From Planctomycetota bacterium (GTDB lineage Bacteria > Planctomycetota > Planctomycetia > Gemmatales > Gemmataceae): 15,665 bases of DNA. How positions within the stretch are numbered: position 1 is the first letter of the stretch; every line of letters begins with the position of its first letter. The translations under genes were made by a program, and so were the position numbers. The notes beneath the pieces were generated by a model. The model was given only the letters and a program-made list of their open reading frames with translations, searched no databases and was not told the origin of the DNA. The stretch spans positions 1 through 15,665 of the forward strand of contig JACQFG010000080.1 in the NCBI GenBank assembly GCA_016200155.1, given 5' to 3'. This document shows, one piece after another, positions 1-7,696 of the stretch.

Positions 1-56
1 GGTCAGGCTTTCCAGCCTGACGTCGGGCGCCTCTCGTCAGGCTGGAAAGCCTGACC
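1..56. repeat. Inverted repeat, perfect 22-bp arms, each arm a hairpin
   Basis: Positions 1-22 and 35-56 are exact reverse complements separated by 12 nt. Each arm is also internally palindromic: GTCAGGCT, a TTCC loop, then AGCCTGAC. The arrangement resembles a REP-type doublet. It lies 4 nt before the ribosome binding site of the export gene, so it probably marks the 3' end of a gene to the left of the window. No promoter can be seen in the remaining bases before the start codon. Confidence 0.95.
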
Positions 57-73
57 TACCAAGGAGCAGGATC

Positions 74-1564
74 ATGACGCAAGTCCTCTGGCTGGCAGGC
101 ATGTTGGCCGCGAATCTCTGGGGCATCGGCGACACGCCGGTCCCCGCGCAACCGTGGGTCGCGGATCGAGTCCAGGAGCGCCTGGACCCCAAGGATCCCC
201 GGGTGCCGATCCTGCCGCCGATCAAGCCGGGCGAGCGGCCGTTGTGCGAGGACGCGCCGGATCAGGCCGAAATCCTGCGCGCGTTGCCGAGGGTGACCCG
301 AGGGGTCCCGTATCTCTTCGAGGAGTTCCGCGACGACATCGAGTTCACGGTCGAGAAGCTGGTCGACCGCATCGACCCGCCGCGTTTCTTCCCGCTGATC
401 GGCCCGGCCCAATTGCACCATTGCCACTGGAAGTGCACCGTCTATTTCACCGAGACGATCGAAGCGACAACGCCGTTCCCGTTCCGCATCCAGAAGCGCC
501 GCGCCGAGATCGTGTACATCGACAAGGACCACCTGCACCTTTGCGTCTCGGGCGCCGATGCGCAGCGCGAGATGTTCAAGGAGATGACGCAATGCCCGGC
601 TGGCGGCGCGGCTGTTTCGCGCGCCCCTCGCAAGGTTGCTTCGCCCGACATCATTACGATCAACACCGAGCGGCTCATTCCGAAGGGACCGTATCGGCTC
701 GAACCGCTCGAAGTGCTCATCGTCAACGTCAAGAAAAAAGATCAAGCGCCCGACACCGTATGCGGCCGACACGTGATCGCGCCCGACGGCTCGCTGTACC
801 TCGGCCGCGCCTTCGGCAAGGTTCGCGTCGCCGGCCTGACGCTCGAGGAGGCCCGCGACGCCGTGTGCAGCCATGTCACTCGCGCCGGCAACACACCGTG
901 TAACGTCGATCTCACGATTGAGAATATGCGCGGCGTCGCCAACATCCGCGGCGAGCACCTCGTTCGCCCCGACGGCACGATCAGCCTCGGTGTCTACGGC
1001 TCCGTCCACATCGGGGGCATGACGCTCGATCAGGCCAAGGCCGCGATCGAAAAACACCTGGGCGAGTACCTCGTCGAACCGCGCGTGTCGGTGGATGTGC
1101 AAGCGTACAAGAGCCGAAACGTGGATCCGGCCGTCGTGCAAGCCGCCCAGGTCGAGAGCCCCAAGCCGTTGCCGCCGCTGCAAGTCGATCGCAAGCGCGC
1201 GATGACGATCGACGACGTCGTCAAGATGTCGCGCAAGGGCATTGCGGCCGACATCATCACTCGGCAAATGGAGCTGACGAACGCCGTCTTCAACCTCACG
1301 GTGGACGACATCATCCGCTTGCACGACGAAGGTGTCGCCGTCGACATCATCCGCGCCATGCAAGAACGCAACGAGGAAAACATGAAGAGCAGCTTCTCGG
1401 GCGATCCGATAATTCGCATGGAACAGCTCATGATCGATTCGGAGAACCTGCGTCAGATGCACGACGAATGGCGGCGCTTCTGGATGAACGACCAGCCGAG
1501 CCACCTGACGCCCTACCGCATCCACGGCGGCGTCGGCCCGGCCAGCTCCACCATCAGGCCGTAG
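74..1564 (+). CDS. Polysaccharide export (Poly_export/SLBB-type) protein with planctomycete N- and C-terminal extensions
   Basis: This 496-residue protein is probably involved in exporting or anchoring an envelope polysaccharide, by analogy with Wza-type proteins. The ATG at 74 follows AAGGAG (61-66) by 7 nt. Residues 1-26 are a weak signal-like segment. Residues 112-158 carry a Cys/His motif (HHCHWKC, 115-121) and a VYIDKDHLHL stretch that I recall from planctomycete export proteins. Two Poly_export-like units follow, at about 205-285 and 287-346; the second contains VRPDGTISLGVYGSVHIGG, typical of the family. Residues 376-432 form two helical repeats (DDVVKMSRKG and DDIIRLHDEG). The last 33 residues hold the tail DEWRRFWMNDQPSHL...HGGVGP, which also occurs inside the VIT protein. 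No lipobox is obvious, so an outer-membrane location is inferred. The family call is fairly firm; the substrate is unknown. Confidence 0.9.
   Translation: MTQVLWLAGMLAANLWGIGDTPVPAQPWVADRVQERLDPKDPRVPILPPIKPGERPLCEDAPDQAEILRALPRVTRGVPYLFEEFRDDIEFTVEKLVDRIDPPRFFPLIGPAQLHHCHWKCTVYFTETIEATTPFPFRIQKRRAEIVYIDKDHLHLCVSGADAQREMFKEMTQCPAGGAAVSRAPRKVASPDIITINTERLIPKGPYRLEPLEVLIVNVKKKDQAPDTVCGRHVIAPDGSLYLGRAFGKVRVAGLTLEEARDAVCSHVTRAGNTPCNVDLTIENMRGVANIRGEHLVRPDGTISLGVYGSVHIGGMTLDQAKAAIEKHLGEYLVEPRVSVDVQAYKSRNVDPAVVQAAQVESPKPLPPLQVDRKRAMTIDDVVKMSRKGIAADIITRQMELTNAVFNLTVDDIIRLHDEGVAVDIIRAMQERNEENMKSSFSGDPIIRMEQLMIDSENLRQMHDEWRRFWMNDQPSHLTPYRIHGGVGPASSTIRP
1463..1549 (+). other. Copy 1 of the shared 29-residue DEWRRFWMNDQPSHL...HGGVGPASS motif
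   Basis: This stretch encodes residues 464-492, next to the C-terminus of the export protein. The peptide is identical to residues 1076-1104 of the VIT protein (4367-4453, minus strand). The two DNA copies differ at 13 of 87 positions across 9 codons, all synonymous, including two serine swaps between AGC and TCG. Confidence 0.95.
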
Positions 1565-1575
1565 TCAATTCAATC

Positions 1576-1662
1576 CAGCCACGGAAAACACGGAAGACAC
1601 GGAAAAAAGCAGGAATTGAATCCCCTGTCTTTTTTCCGTGTCTTCCGTGCTTTCCGTGGCTG
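1576..1662. repeat. Inverted repeat with 34-nt arms built of CACGGAARA nonamers, between convergent genes
   Basis: Arm 1576-1609 and arm 1629-1662 are reverse complements with a single mismatch, at 1650, around a 19-nt spacer. Each arm holds about three tandem copies of a 9-mer, CACGGAAAA or CACGGAAGA. The element starts 11 nt after the stop of the export gene and ends 2 nt before the TAA of the TPR gene, so it probably acts as a bidirectional transcript end. No canonical stem plus U-run is present. Confidence 0.95.
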
Positions 1663-1664
1663 TT

Positions 1665-3668
1665 TTACCTCTCCGCCAGGCCGCGGGCTCGTTCCACCGT
1701 GGCGGCGAAGCGTTCCTGCCACTGGCCGGTCGCGATCTGGCGATAAATCTGGCGAGCGCGGTCGGGCCGATCCATGCGCACCAGGTTCATCGCCCGCTGC
1801 CACAGGATCTCCGGGTTGCTCGTCTCCGCCTCGAACGCGAACGCGAACGCCTGGTCGGCGCGATCGAGATCGCCTTCGTTCTGCAGGGTCTGGGCCAGCT
1901 CCAGCCACGGGGCCGACTCGGCCGGGTGCAGGTCGATCGGGGCCGTCCAGTAGTCCCACGCCAGCTCGCGCTCGCCCAGCGTGTGGAAGATCTTGCCCGC
2001 CGATCGGCTCGGTTCGGAGTTGTCGGCATCGATGCGCCGCCAGCGGTCGGCCGTGCGGATCACCTTCGCCAGGAACGCCTTCGGGGCCGACTTTTCGAGC
2101 ATCACGTGAGCCTCCGCGACTTTCTGATACTGCTCCAGCAATCCGCGATATTCGGCGCGGAAGCTCTCCAGATCGACCAGCTCGGGCAACTCGCGATACT
2201 CCAGATCGAGCGCCTTTTCCAGATACGAAAGCGACGCCGCCGACTGGTTGTAACTCCTGGCGATCCCGGCCCGCCAGCGCCATAAGCCAGCCAACCCCGA
2301 CAGCTTCTTGTCCTCGAGCAGCTTGCCCAGCAGGCGATCAGCCTGGGCAAAGTCCCTGCGGTGCGTGAAGTGCTGGATGCCGACCAGTGTCAACGTCGGG
2401 CGATGTTCGTCGGGCGATTTGGCGAGGACGGTGTTGACGAATTCGTCGGCGAGGGCCACGTCACCGAGCTGCTCCATCTGGCGGGCGAGCTGGAACGCCA
2501 GGCCGTAGCGTTTCTTGCTGAGGAGGTCGTCGAGCGTTTGCCGGGCGAAGGGGATGAACTTGACGTCGCCCAGCTGCAAGGTTTCGCGGAAGGCGGCGTC
2601 GATGGGCGGCAGGACGCCGAGCTTGAGCGTATCGGCGTGCAGGTCCTTCAGGAGCTTGATCGCTTCGGGGGCCCGGCCGGCTTGCCAGAGGGCGCGGGCA
2701 TGTTCATAGCGGAAGACGTAACCCAGACCCAAGGGATCGCTGATCGGGCCAAAGCGTTTGAGGGCGATGTCGGTCATGTGGGCCGACGGCGCCTTGTTGC
2801 CGCGCCGCTCCATGGCATCGAGGACGGCATAGGCGAACAGCGGCGACGGCGTGTCCTCCAGGTGCGCGTGTACCTTCGCCAGCTCGGTCGGCATCGCGTC
2901 GGCGGTCACCTTCTGGTTGTGCCAGGCGAGCCAGATATTGCGGAAGCGGGCCATGCGCTGGATGAAGCCGTCCTTGGGGCCTGGCAGCTCCTTGGCCGGG
3001 GAGGTGTCGCTGGCAAGCTCCCGCTGGGAATGGGCGAGGAACATCGCCAGCGGACTATTGGGATGCTCCTTTTCGACGTTGATCGAATAGGTTTTGCCGT
3101 CGGGGGCCGTCAGGTGCCGGTTGTCGATGTAGATTTCCGCAGCGTTGATGAGCGTGTAGAAACCGAGCCGGCGGTCGCCCTTGGCGTGGAAAAATTGGAC
3201 GAACGTGCGCAGCCGGTGCAGGTTGTCGCGACTGCTGTCCATGCACTCGGCGATGAACCACTGCTCGACGATTTTTGGAGCGTACTTGGTTTCCGGGCTT
3301 ACCTTGTCCGCCTGGGCAAAGATGTGCTGCCACGTGCGGATCGGCATATGGGCGACGACCAGCTCGCGCACGTTCGGCGTCAGGTCCGGGGCCTTGGCGG
3401 GGGCGACGGTGCGCGTTTGCGTGGCGAGCGCTTTGTCGTCGGCGTTCTTCCATTCGATGCTGCCGTCCTGGTGGAAGATTTGCCGAAGCAACGTCTTGCC
3501 CTTGGGCATCGCGACAATGCGGCGTTCGCGCAGGTTGCCATCGGCGGCGAAGACGAGGTGGAGGCTGGCATATTCCTCCCCTCGCCCCCTGTACTCAGGG
3601 GGCGAGGGGCCGGGGGTTAGGGGGTTGAGCGGCATGATCGCCACGGTATTCGCATCGACGAGCTTCAC
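1665..3668 (-). CDS. TPR protein, probably the frameshifted C-terminal part of the FecR-VIT-VWA protein
   Basis: The frame encodes 667 residues from a GTG that overlaps the stop of the VIT gene (GTGA). The first 75 or so residues (KLVDANTVAI, LHLVFAADGNLRER, then GKTLLRQIF) look like the second half of a beta-rich domain whose first half ends the VIT protein. One extra base in the G-run at 3675-3678 would join the two frames as ELARGFDVKLVD. Residues 14-32 (PLTPGPSPPEYRGRGEE region) come from an inserted palindromic element. The rest is helical. TPR-like pairs are visible at about 322-346, 465-490 and 586-645, the last (SAPWLELAQTLQNEGDLDRA) being typical of the C-terminus of large planctomycete VIT/TPR proteins. 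It probably mediates protein-protein contacts. As a separate gene it would be translationally coupled; I favour a split single gene. Confidence 0.8.
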   Translation of the reverse strand: MKLVDANTVAIMPLNPLTPGPSPPEYRGRGEEYASLHLVFAADGNLRERRIVAMPKGKTLLRQIFHQDGSIEWKNADDKALATQTRTVAPAKAPDLTPNVRELVVAHMPIRTWQHIFAQADKVSPETKYAPKIVEQWFIAECMDSSRDNLHRLRTFVQFFHAKGDRRLGFYTLINAAEIYIDNRHLTAPDGKTYSINVEKEHPNSPLAMFLAHSQRELASDTSPAKELPGPKDGFIQRMARFRNIWLAWHNQKVTADAMPTELAKVHAHLEDTPSPLFAYAVLDAMERRGNKAPSAHMTDIALKRFGPISDPLGLGYVFRYEHARALWQAGRAPEAIKLLKDLHADTLKLGVLPPIDAAFRETLQLGDVKFIPFARQTLDDLLSKKRYGLAFQLARQMEQLGDVALADEFVNTVLAKSPDEHRPTLTLVGIQHFTHRRDFAQADRLLGKLLEDKKLSGLAGLWRWRAGIARSYNQSAASLSYLEKALDLEYRELPELVDLESFRAEYRGLLEQYQKVAEAHVMLEKSAPKAFLAKVIRTADRWRRIDADNSEPSRSAGKIFHTLGERELAWDYWTAPIDLHPAESAPWLELAQTLQNEGDLDRADQAFAFAFEAETSNPEILWQRAMNLVRMDRPDRARQIYRQIATGQWQERFAATVERARGLAER
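3578..3609. repeat. Palindromic element inside the TPR coding region
   Basis: CCCCTCGCCCCCTG (3578-3591) and its exact reverse complement (3596-3609) flank a 4-nt loop, followed by a G-rich tail to about 3626. Read on the minus strand it encodes the proline-rich peptide NPLTPGPSPPEYRGRGE. I recognise this as a common repeat-derived peptide in bacterial proteins. It interrupts an otherwise continuous beta-rich domain but keeps the frame open. Confidence 0.9.
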
Positions 3669-6600
3669 ATCGAACCCCGGGCCAGCTCCTCAGGCGCCGG
3701 CAGGAACGCCGGGTTGATCGACGCGGCCAGGGCGTGATGATGCCGGCTGAACGGCCGTTTGGCGCCCAGGCCGATCTCGGGATAGAGATGCCAGAGCGTC
3801 GTGCCGTCGCAGACGACGTGCTCGCGCAGGCCGCTAACGAGCATGCGTTCGTAGGTGAACTGTCCGCTGCCGCTATAGTGAATCGAATAACCCGCAAGCG
3901 GTCCCTCGGCAGGGACCGTCAGCGACTGCCAGCCGGCGGCGCGGGCCCGCTCGATCAGCTTGCGAGCGTCGGCGTCGATCGTGCCGAGCTTGGGCTGCTC
4001 GACGTCGGCTTCCGCTTCGAGCGTCGCCAGGATATCGGCATAGGTGTTCTGCAAGCCGGGAGCGTACTGCACGAGGTTGGTGAAGAACGTGCGGTCGTAG
4101 TTGAGTTGTGGCCGCTGGTAGAGAAAGTTCGCGGACGAATAATTGAATGAGCTATTGCGGATCGGAATGTTGAGATCAGGCGTCAAGCTTCCTGAATAGG
4201 TCAGGCCCGAAATCAATCCATTGCCATTAGGAACCGCCCACTGCATTTGCGGCGAGACGAACACGGGAGCGAACTGAATTCGTGCAGCACCGTTTTGCGT
4301 CCCGTTAATCTGATAGCCATGGCGGCGGTAGTATTCAGTCCAATTGATGGTCTCGCCGCTCAGCGCCGACGACGCCGGTCCGACGCCGCCGTGAATGCGG
4401 TACGGCGTCAGGTGCGACGGCTGATCGTTCATCCAGAAGCGCCGCCATTCATCGGTCGTCTGCGTGCCTCGACTGAACGTGATTGGCTTCTGCATATCGA
4501 GATATTCACCCAGATTGGGGTCGAGCAATTGCAGAAAGACGCGCTCGTTCGCATGAGTGGTGCGGTCATGCTGCGCCTGGGCTTGTTTGTTCGCGGCGAT
4601 ATGCAGGGCAGCTAGAACAGCGACATTGTCCGGATCGATTTCGCGCATTTTCCGCAGGCGCTGCTCCGTCGCGCGCAGCGTTTCTCCATCGCGGAGCAGA
4701 TGGTCGAGGCCTTCGAGAACCTCGCGCTGGGGGTTGTACTTTTCCTTGCGGACCTTGGACAGCGCCTTCCAGGTCGCCAACTGTGGGAGCTTCTCCAATG
4801 CACCGCCCATGCCGCGCGAGCCAAATCCGCGCGGCGCAGGAATGTTGAACGGACGAAGCGTGATGTCGCCGCCCAGGATGCCGATCGCCTCGTTCGGGTT
4901 GACCGCTCCCGGCACGCTGATGTCTTCGATGCGCTTGTTGTTGAACTGGATGTCGGTATCGAACTCGATCGCGGCCGGATCGATAAAGGCCAAACCACCG
5001 AACCACACGGTGCCGCCGTCCGGAATGTAAAGGGCGTTGACAATGGTCCCCAGCACTTCTTCGCACGTTGGTTTTGCGCCTTTCTTGACCTCGACCTTGA
5101 CCGGCGGTTTGCCGGCCGGCTCGTAGACCAGCGGGATCTTCGCGGGGGCCGGGTACATCGCCCAGTGGTCCTTGCGGCCCTTGTCCACCTTGAATCGCTC
5201 GTAGTCGGCGTCGGTCTCCAGCACCAGGAGCGATGTGTACGGCGACATCACGTACATCGCCTTGGACAGCGCGATGATCGCGTCCTTGTGCTTGGCGGAG
5301 CCGGCCGCCAGCATGCGATCGATCTCCAGCTTGGCCCACGTGCGCGGCAAATACCCGCCGCCGGCCAGTACGTTCAGCACCGGGAACTCTTTCGTGAATG
5401 CCTGGCCATCGAGCGTCCCCTTGACGACGACGCTGCCCGGCGCAACGGACTTGGCCGTATCGACGCGCGTCAAGGCGCACACCTCTTCGCCCTGCGCGAT
5501 CATCGTCGTCTCCATCAGGAACGGCGCCTTGCCGGCGGCATCGACGACCTGCACGTCGAGCAAGCGCGGCGTGTTCAGCGTCGCCAGGAGATCGAAAGCG
5601 CGCCACTTCGTCGGCTCGTCGGGATTGATCTGCGTGAACAGCCCGTTCGTGCGCTCGGCGGCGGCCTTCATGAACGCCCGGTTCCAGCGCTTGCCGACGC
5701 CGACGCCGACGTAGCGCACCGATGTTGGCAGCAGCTTCGCGAGCTTGCCGGCATCGCGCTCTCCCATGGCCGGGATGCCCGAGCCGAGGTGCAAGAGGTG
5801 CGGGTTCTTCGCGTCCCTGGCGAGTTTGACGGCGGCGGCGAGGCCCTGCTGCAAATCGAGAGCGCCGACGAGGTGCGCTTGTTGCAGCAATTCGAGCTGG
5901 CGAGCCGAGCCCCGTAAGGGGCCGGAGGACGCGGCGTCCATAACCCGGCCGCTTACGCGGCTCGGCTCGCCGACGCGGCTATTGACTGTCAGCACGGTGA
6001 ACGTGTCGTCGTGCTCGACGTTGTTCATGATGTGCCGAAGGACGTCGATCTGCGTGCCGGCGACGAGCGGGTCGCGGCCGGCGGACGTTTCGAACAGGAC
6101 GATCCAGTCGCGCCGCTCGCGCTTCGCTTCGCTCTTCAGCGTCGGGCGGTAGCGCAGCATCAGGTATTGCTGGCCTTCGTGCAGGAACGACGTGAAGCGC
6201 GGTTCGTCCCGGTCGATCGGCCGCGTTTCTTTCATCTCGATGGTGACGTCGGCTTCCGGCTTGACGTTCTCGCCGAAATGTTTGACGACCATGTCGGGAG
6301 CGTCGGGCAGGATCTGGACGTGGTCGGTGCTCGGGCTGGCGACCTTCATCTCGGAGCCGTTCTTGATGCGGGCGTGGAAGGACCACTCGCGCACCACCGG
6401 CATGTTGAGCCCGCCGGTAAAGCGGTAGCGCGAGGTGCCATAAAGGCTCGACAGTTTTTGCGTGTAACTGAGGATGATGCGTTTTTCTTGTTTCGCTTCG
6501 AGCGGGAAGACGCGCATCTTGAAGGTGCTGCCATCGAGCCACTCCAAAAGGGCCGGGTCGCGGCGTTGATAGCGGATGGTTTCATAGACGTCGGCGGCGT

Positions 6601-7678
6601 GCTTGCGTTCGGCCATGCCGCCTTCCATCAGCTTGCACTGGTTGCCGTCGACGACGTACATGGCGAGGCGCGACAGCGAGGCGGCGGCCGGCAGCGGGAA
6701 GTAGAAGGTGCCTTCGAGCCGTTCCCAGGTCGTGTTGAAGTAGGTCTGATCGATGGTGGTGCGTGCGAAGCCGTCCTCGATGTGGACGTCGATGTAGTAT
6801 TTGCGCAGGGCGAGCTTGATCTCCTGCCCGTTCGGATCGAGGGCGATGAGCGCCCCGCCGCCGTGCTGGGTGCCGGGGACCATCGGCGACTCGGCGGCGG
6901 CCATCAGCTCGCGCGTCCAGGCGAGAGTGTGGGACGCGCGCGGCGCCGGCACGATCCGCGAAGTCGCCAGGTCGATCTGCTGCCCGGCGGCGATTTGCTC
7001 GGCCACGCCGCTGATCGCGACCTTGCCCTGCGTGACGACGACGTCGAGAGCACTGACGGCGAAATGGGTGCCGGTGGCGGTGATGGCGCGGTTGCCCGAT
7101 TTGACGACGAAGCGCGGGCCGTCGCCCTTCGGCTCGACTTCGACATAGATCTGCCCCTTGTGCAAGGTGAGCTGCCGCGGCCCGGTCGCCTCGACCTCGG
7201 TGCTCTCGTTGACGTAGAGCCGGCTGCCGTCGGCAAGCTGCACGAGCCGACGCTGGGCCGGCTTCGTCGTCAGCGTTTCGCCCGGTTTCAACGTGGCCAG
7301 CGCCGGCGCCTCCGGACGCTTGCGCGGCACCAGGGCGTCATCGTTGCGCCAGTCGGCGAATTGCGCGGACGGCCTCGGCGCATCGACGTCGATTGACTTC
7401 TTCGCGGGATTATTCACGATCTGCGGATCGAGACGCCGCAGGGCTGCATAGGCCCAGAGGAGCAGTGCGCACGCCGCCAAACCGCTGACCACCAGCGCGA
7501 CGCGCCGCCACGGACGCTCCGGCCTCGGCGTCGTTTGCCGCGGCGCCAGCGTCTTGGCCTGCGCCAGCATCCTGGCTGCGACTTGCGCGGCGAACTCCGA
7601 CGCCATCGGCTCGGGCTGGCACGCGGCCTCGATCAGGCGTGCGGTGTTTTGCTCGGCGATGGGGGTGGTCGTGTCCAT
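3665..7678 (-). CDS. Membrane-anchored FecR-VIT-VWA protein, C-terminal domain cut by a frameshift
   Basis: This 1337-residue protein starts at the internal ATG at 7678. The longer open frame to 7747 only translates an inverted repeat and is not used here. Residues 1-59 are probably cytoplasmic, and 60-80 form one membrane helix. A FecR domain follows at about 128-240 (GSRLYVNESTEVEATGPRQL, then VVKSGNRAITATGTHF). A VIT domain lies at about 275-415 (DQTYFNTTWERLEGTFYFPLP, then LEGTF-type and AKQEKRIILSYTQ signatures). A VWA-like domain at about 522-700 has a degenerate metal site, ETSAG at 530-534. Residues 805-845 (YVMSPYTSLLVLE, then GRKDHWAMYP) are typical of planctomycete VIT proteins. 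The shared DEWRRFW...HGGVGP motif is at 1076-1104, followed by an Asn/Gln/Tyr-rich stretch. The C-terminal domain (FTYERMLVSGLREHVVCDG) breaks off at residue 1337. It lies behind an ECF sigma gene, so a sensor or anti-sigma role is inferred. No Shine-Dalgarno sequence is evident. Confidence 0.9.
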   Translation of the reverse strand: MDTTTPIAEQNTARLIEAACQPEPMASEFAAQVAARMLAQAKTLAPRQTTPRPERPWRRVALVVSGLAACALLLWAYAALRRLDPQIVNNPAKKSIDVDAPRPSAQFADWRNDDALVPRKRPEAPALATLKPGETLTTKPAQRRLVQLADGSRLYVNESTEVEATGPRQLTLHKGQIYVEVEPKGDGPRFVVKSGNRAITATGTHFAVSALDVVVTQGKVAISGVAEQIAAGQQIDLATSRIVPAPRASHTLAWTRELMAAAESPMVPGTQHGGGALIALDPNGQEIKLALRKYYIDVHIEDGFARTTIDQTYFNTTWERLEGTFYFPLPAAASLSRLAMYVVDGNQCKLMEGGMAERKHAADVYETIRYQRRDPALLEWLDGSTFKMRVFPLEAKQEKRIILSYTQKLSSLYGTSRYRFTGGLNMPVVREWSFHARIKNGSEMKVASPSTDHVQILPDAPDMVVKHFGENVKPEADVTIEMKETRPIDRDEPRFTSFLHEGQQYLMLRYRPTLKSEAKRERRDWIVLFETSAGRDPLVAGTQIDVLRHIMNNVEHDDTFTVLTVNSRVGEPSRVSGRVMDAASSGPLRGSARQLELLQQAHLVGALDLQQGLAAAVKLARDAKNPHLLHLGSGIPAMGERDAGKLAKLLPTSVRYVGVGVGKRWNRAFMKAAAERTNGLFTQINPDEPTKWRAFDLLATLNTPRLLDVQVVDAAGKAPFLMETTMIAQGEEVCALTRVDTAKSVAPGSVVVKGTLDGQAFTKEFPVLNVLAGGGYLPRTWAKLEIDRMLAAGSAKHKDAIIALSKAMYVMSPYTSLLVLETDADYERFKVDKGRKDHWAMYPAPAKIPLVYEPAGKPPVKVEVKKGAKPTCEEVLGTIVNALYIPDGGTVWFGGLAFIDPAAIEFDTDIQFNNKRIEDISVPGAVNPNEAIGILGGDITLRPFNIPAPRGFGSRGMGGALEKLPQLATWKALSKVRKEKYNPQREVLEGLDHLLRDGETLRATEQRLRKMREIDPDNVAVLAALHIAANKQAQAQHDRTTHANERVFLQLLDPNLGEYLDMQKPITFSRGTQTTDEWRRFWMNDQPSHLTPYRIHGGVGPASSALSGETINWTEYYRRHGYQINGTQNGAARIQFAPVFVSPQMQWAVPNGNGLISGLTYSGSLTPDLNIPIRNSSFNYSSANFLYQRPQLNYDRTFFTNLVQYAPGLQNTYADILATLEAEADVEQPKLGTIDADARKLIERARAAGWQSLTVPAEGPLAGYSIHYSGSGQFTYERMLVSGLREHVVCDGTTLWHLYPEIGLGAKRPFSRHHHALAASINPAFLPAPEELARGSM
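4367..4453 (-). other. Copy 2 of the shared 29-residue motif, internal to the VIT protein
   Basis: This stretch encodes residues 1076-1104 of the VIT protein. The peptide is identical to the tail of the export protein at 1463-1549. Here the motif is internal rather than terminal and is followed by about 230 further residues. Codons 2-9 of the motif match the other copy base for base. The remaining codons carry all but one of the silent differences. Confidence 0.95.
5899..5971. repeat. Paired hairpin element inside the VWA-like domain coding region
   Basis: Arms 5899-5925 and 5945-5971 (27 nt each) are inverted copies of GGCGAGCCGAGCC, then a hairpin around GTAA, then CCGG. They differ at two positions, which lie opposite each other in the inner stem: GCCCC-GTAA-GGGGC in one arm and GCCGC-GTAA-GCGGC in the other. 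The element supplies residues 570-593 of the VIT protein (GEPSRVSGRV...SGPLRGSAR) and keeps the frame. Confidence 0.95.
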
Positions 7679-7696
7679 GGTTTTACTCGTGGGATC

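Noticed and set aside
56..1525. Long minus-strand open frame opposite the export gene
   Set aside because: It is rich in Arg, Asp and Val without recognisable motifs. The plus-strand gene has a Shine-Dalgarno sequence and family domains.
1576..1662. Classical Rho-independent terminator
   Set aside because: The stem is long and A/T-runs lie inside it. No U-run follows on either strand, so it is listed as a repeat with a possible transcript-end role.
6011..7396. Long plus-strand open frame opposite the VIT gene
   Set aside because: It is a shadow of the FecR and VIT coding region, which has unmistakable domain motifs.
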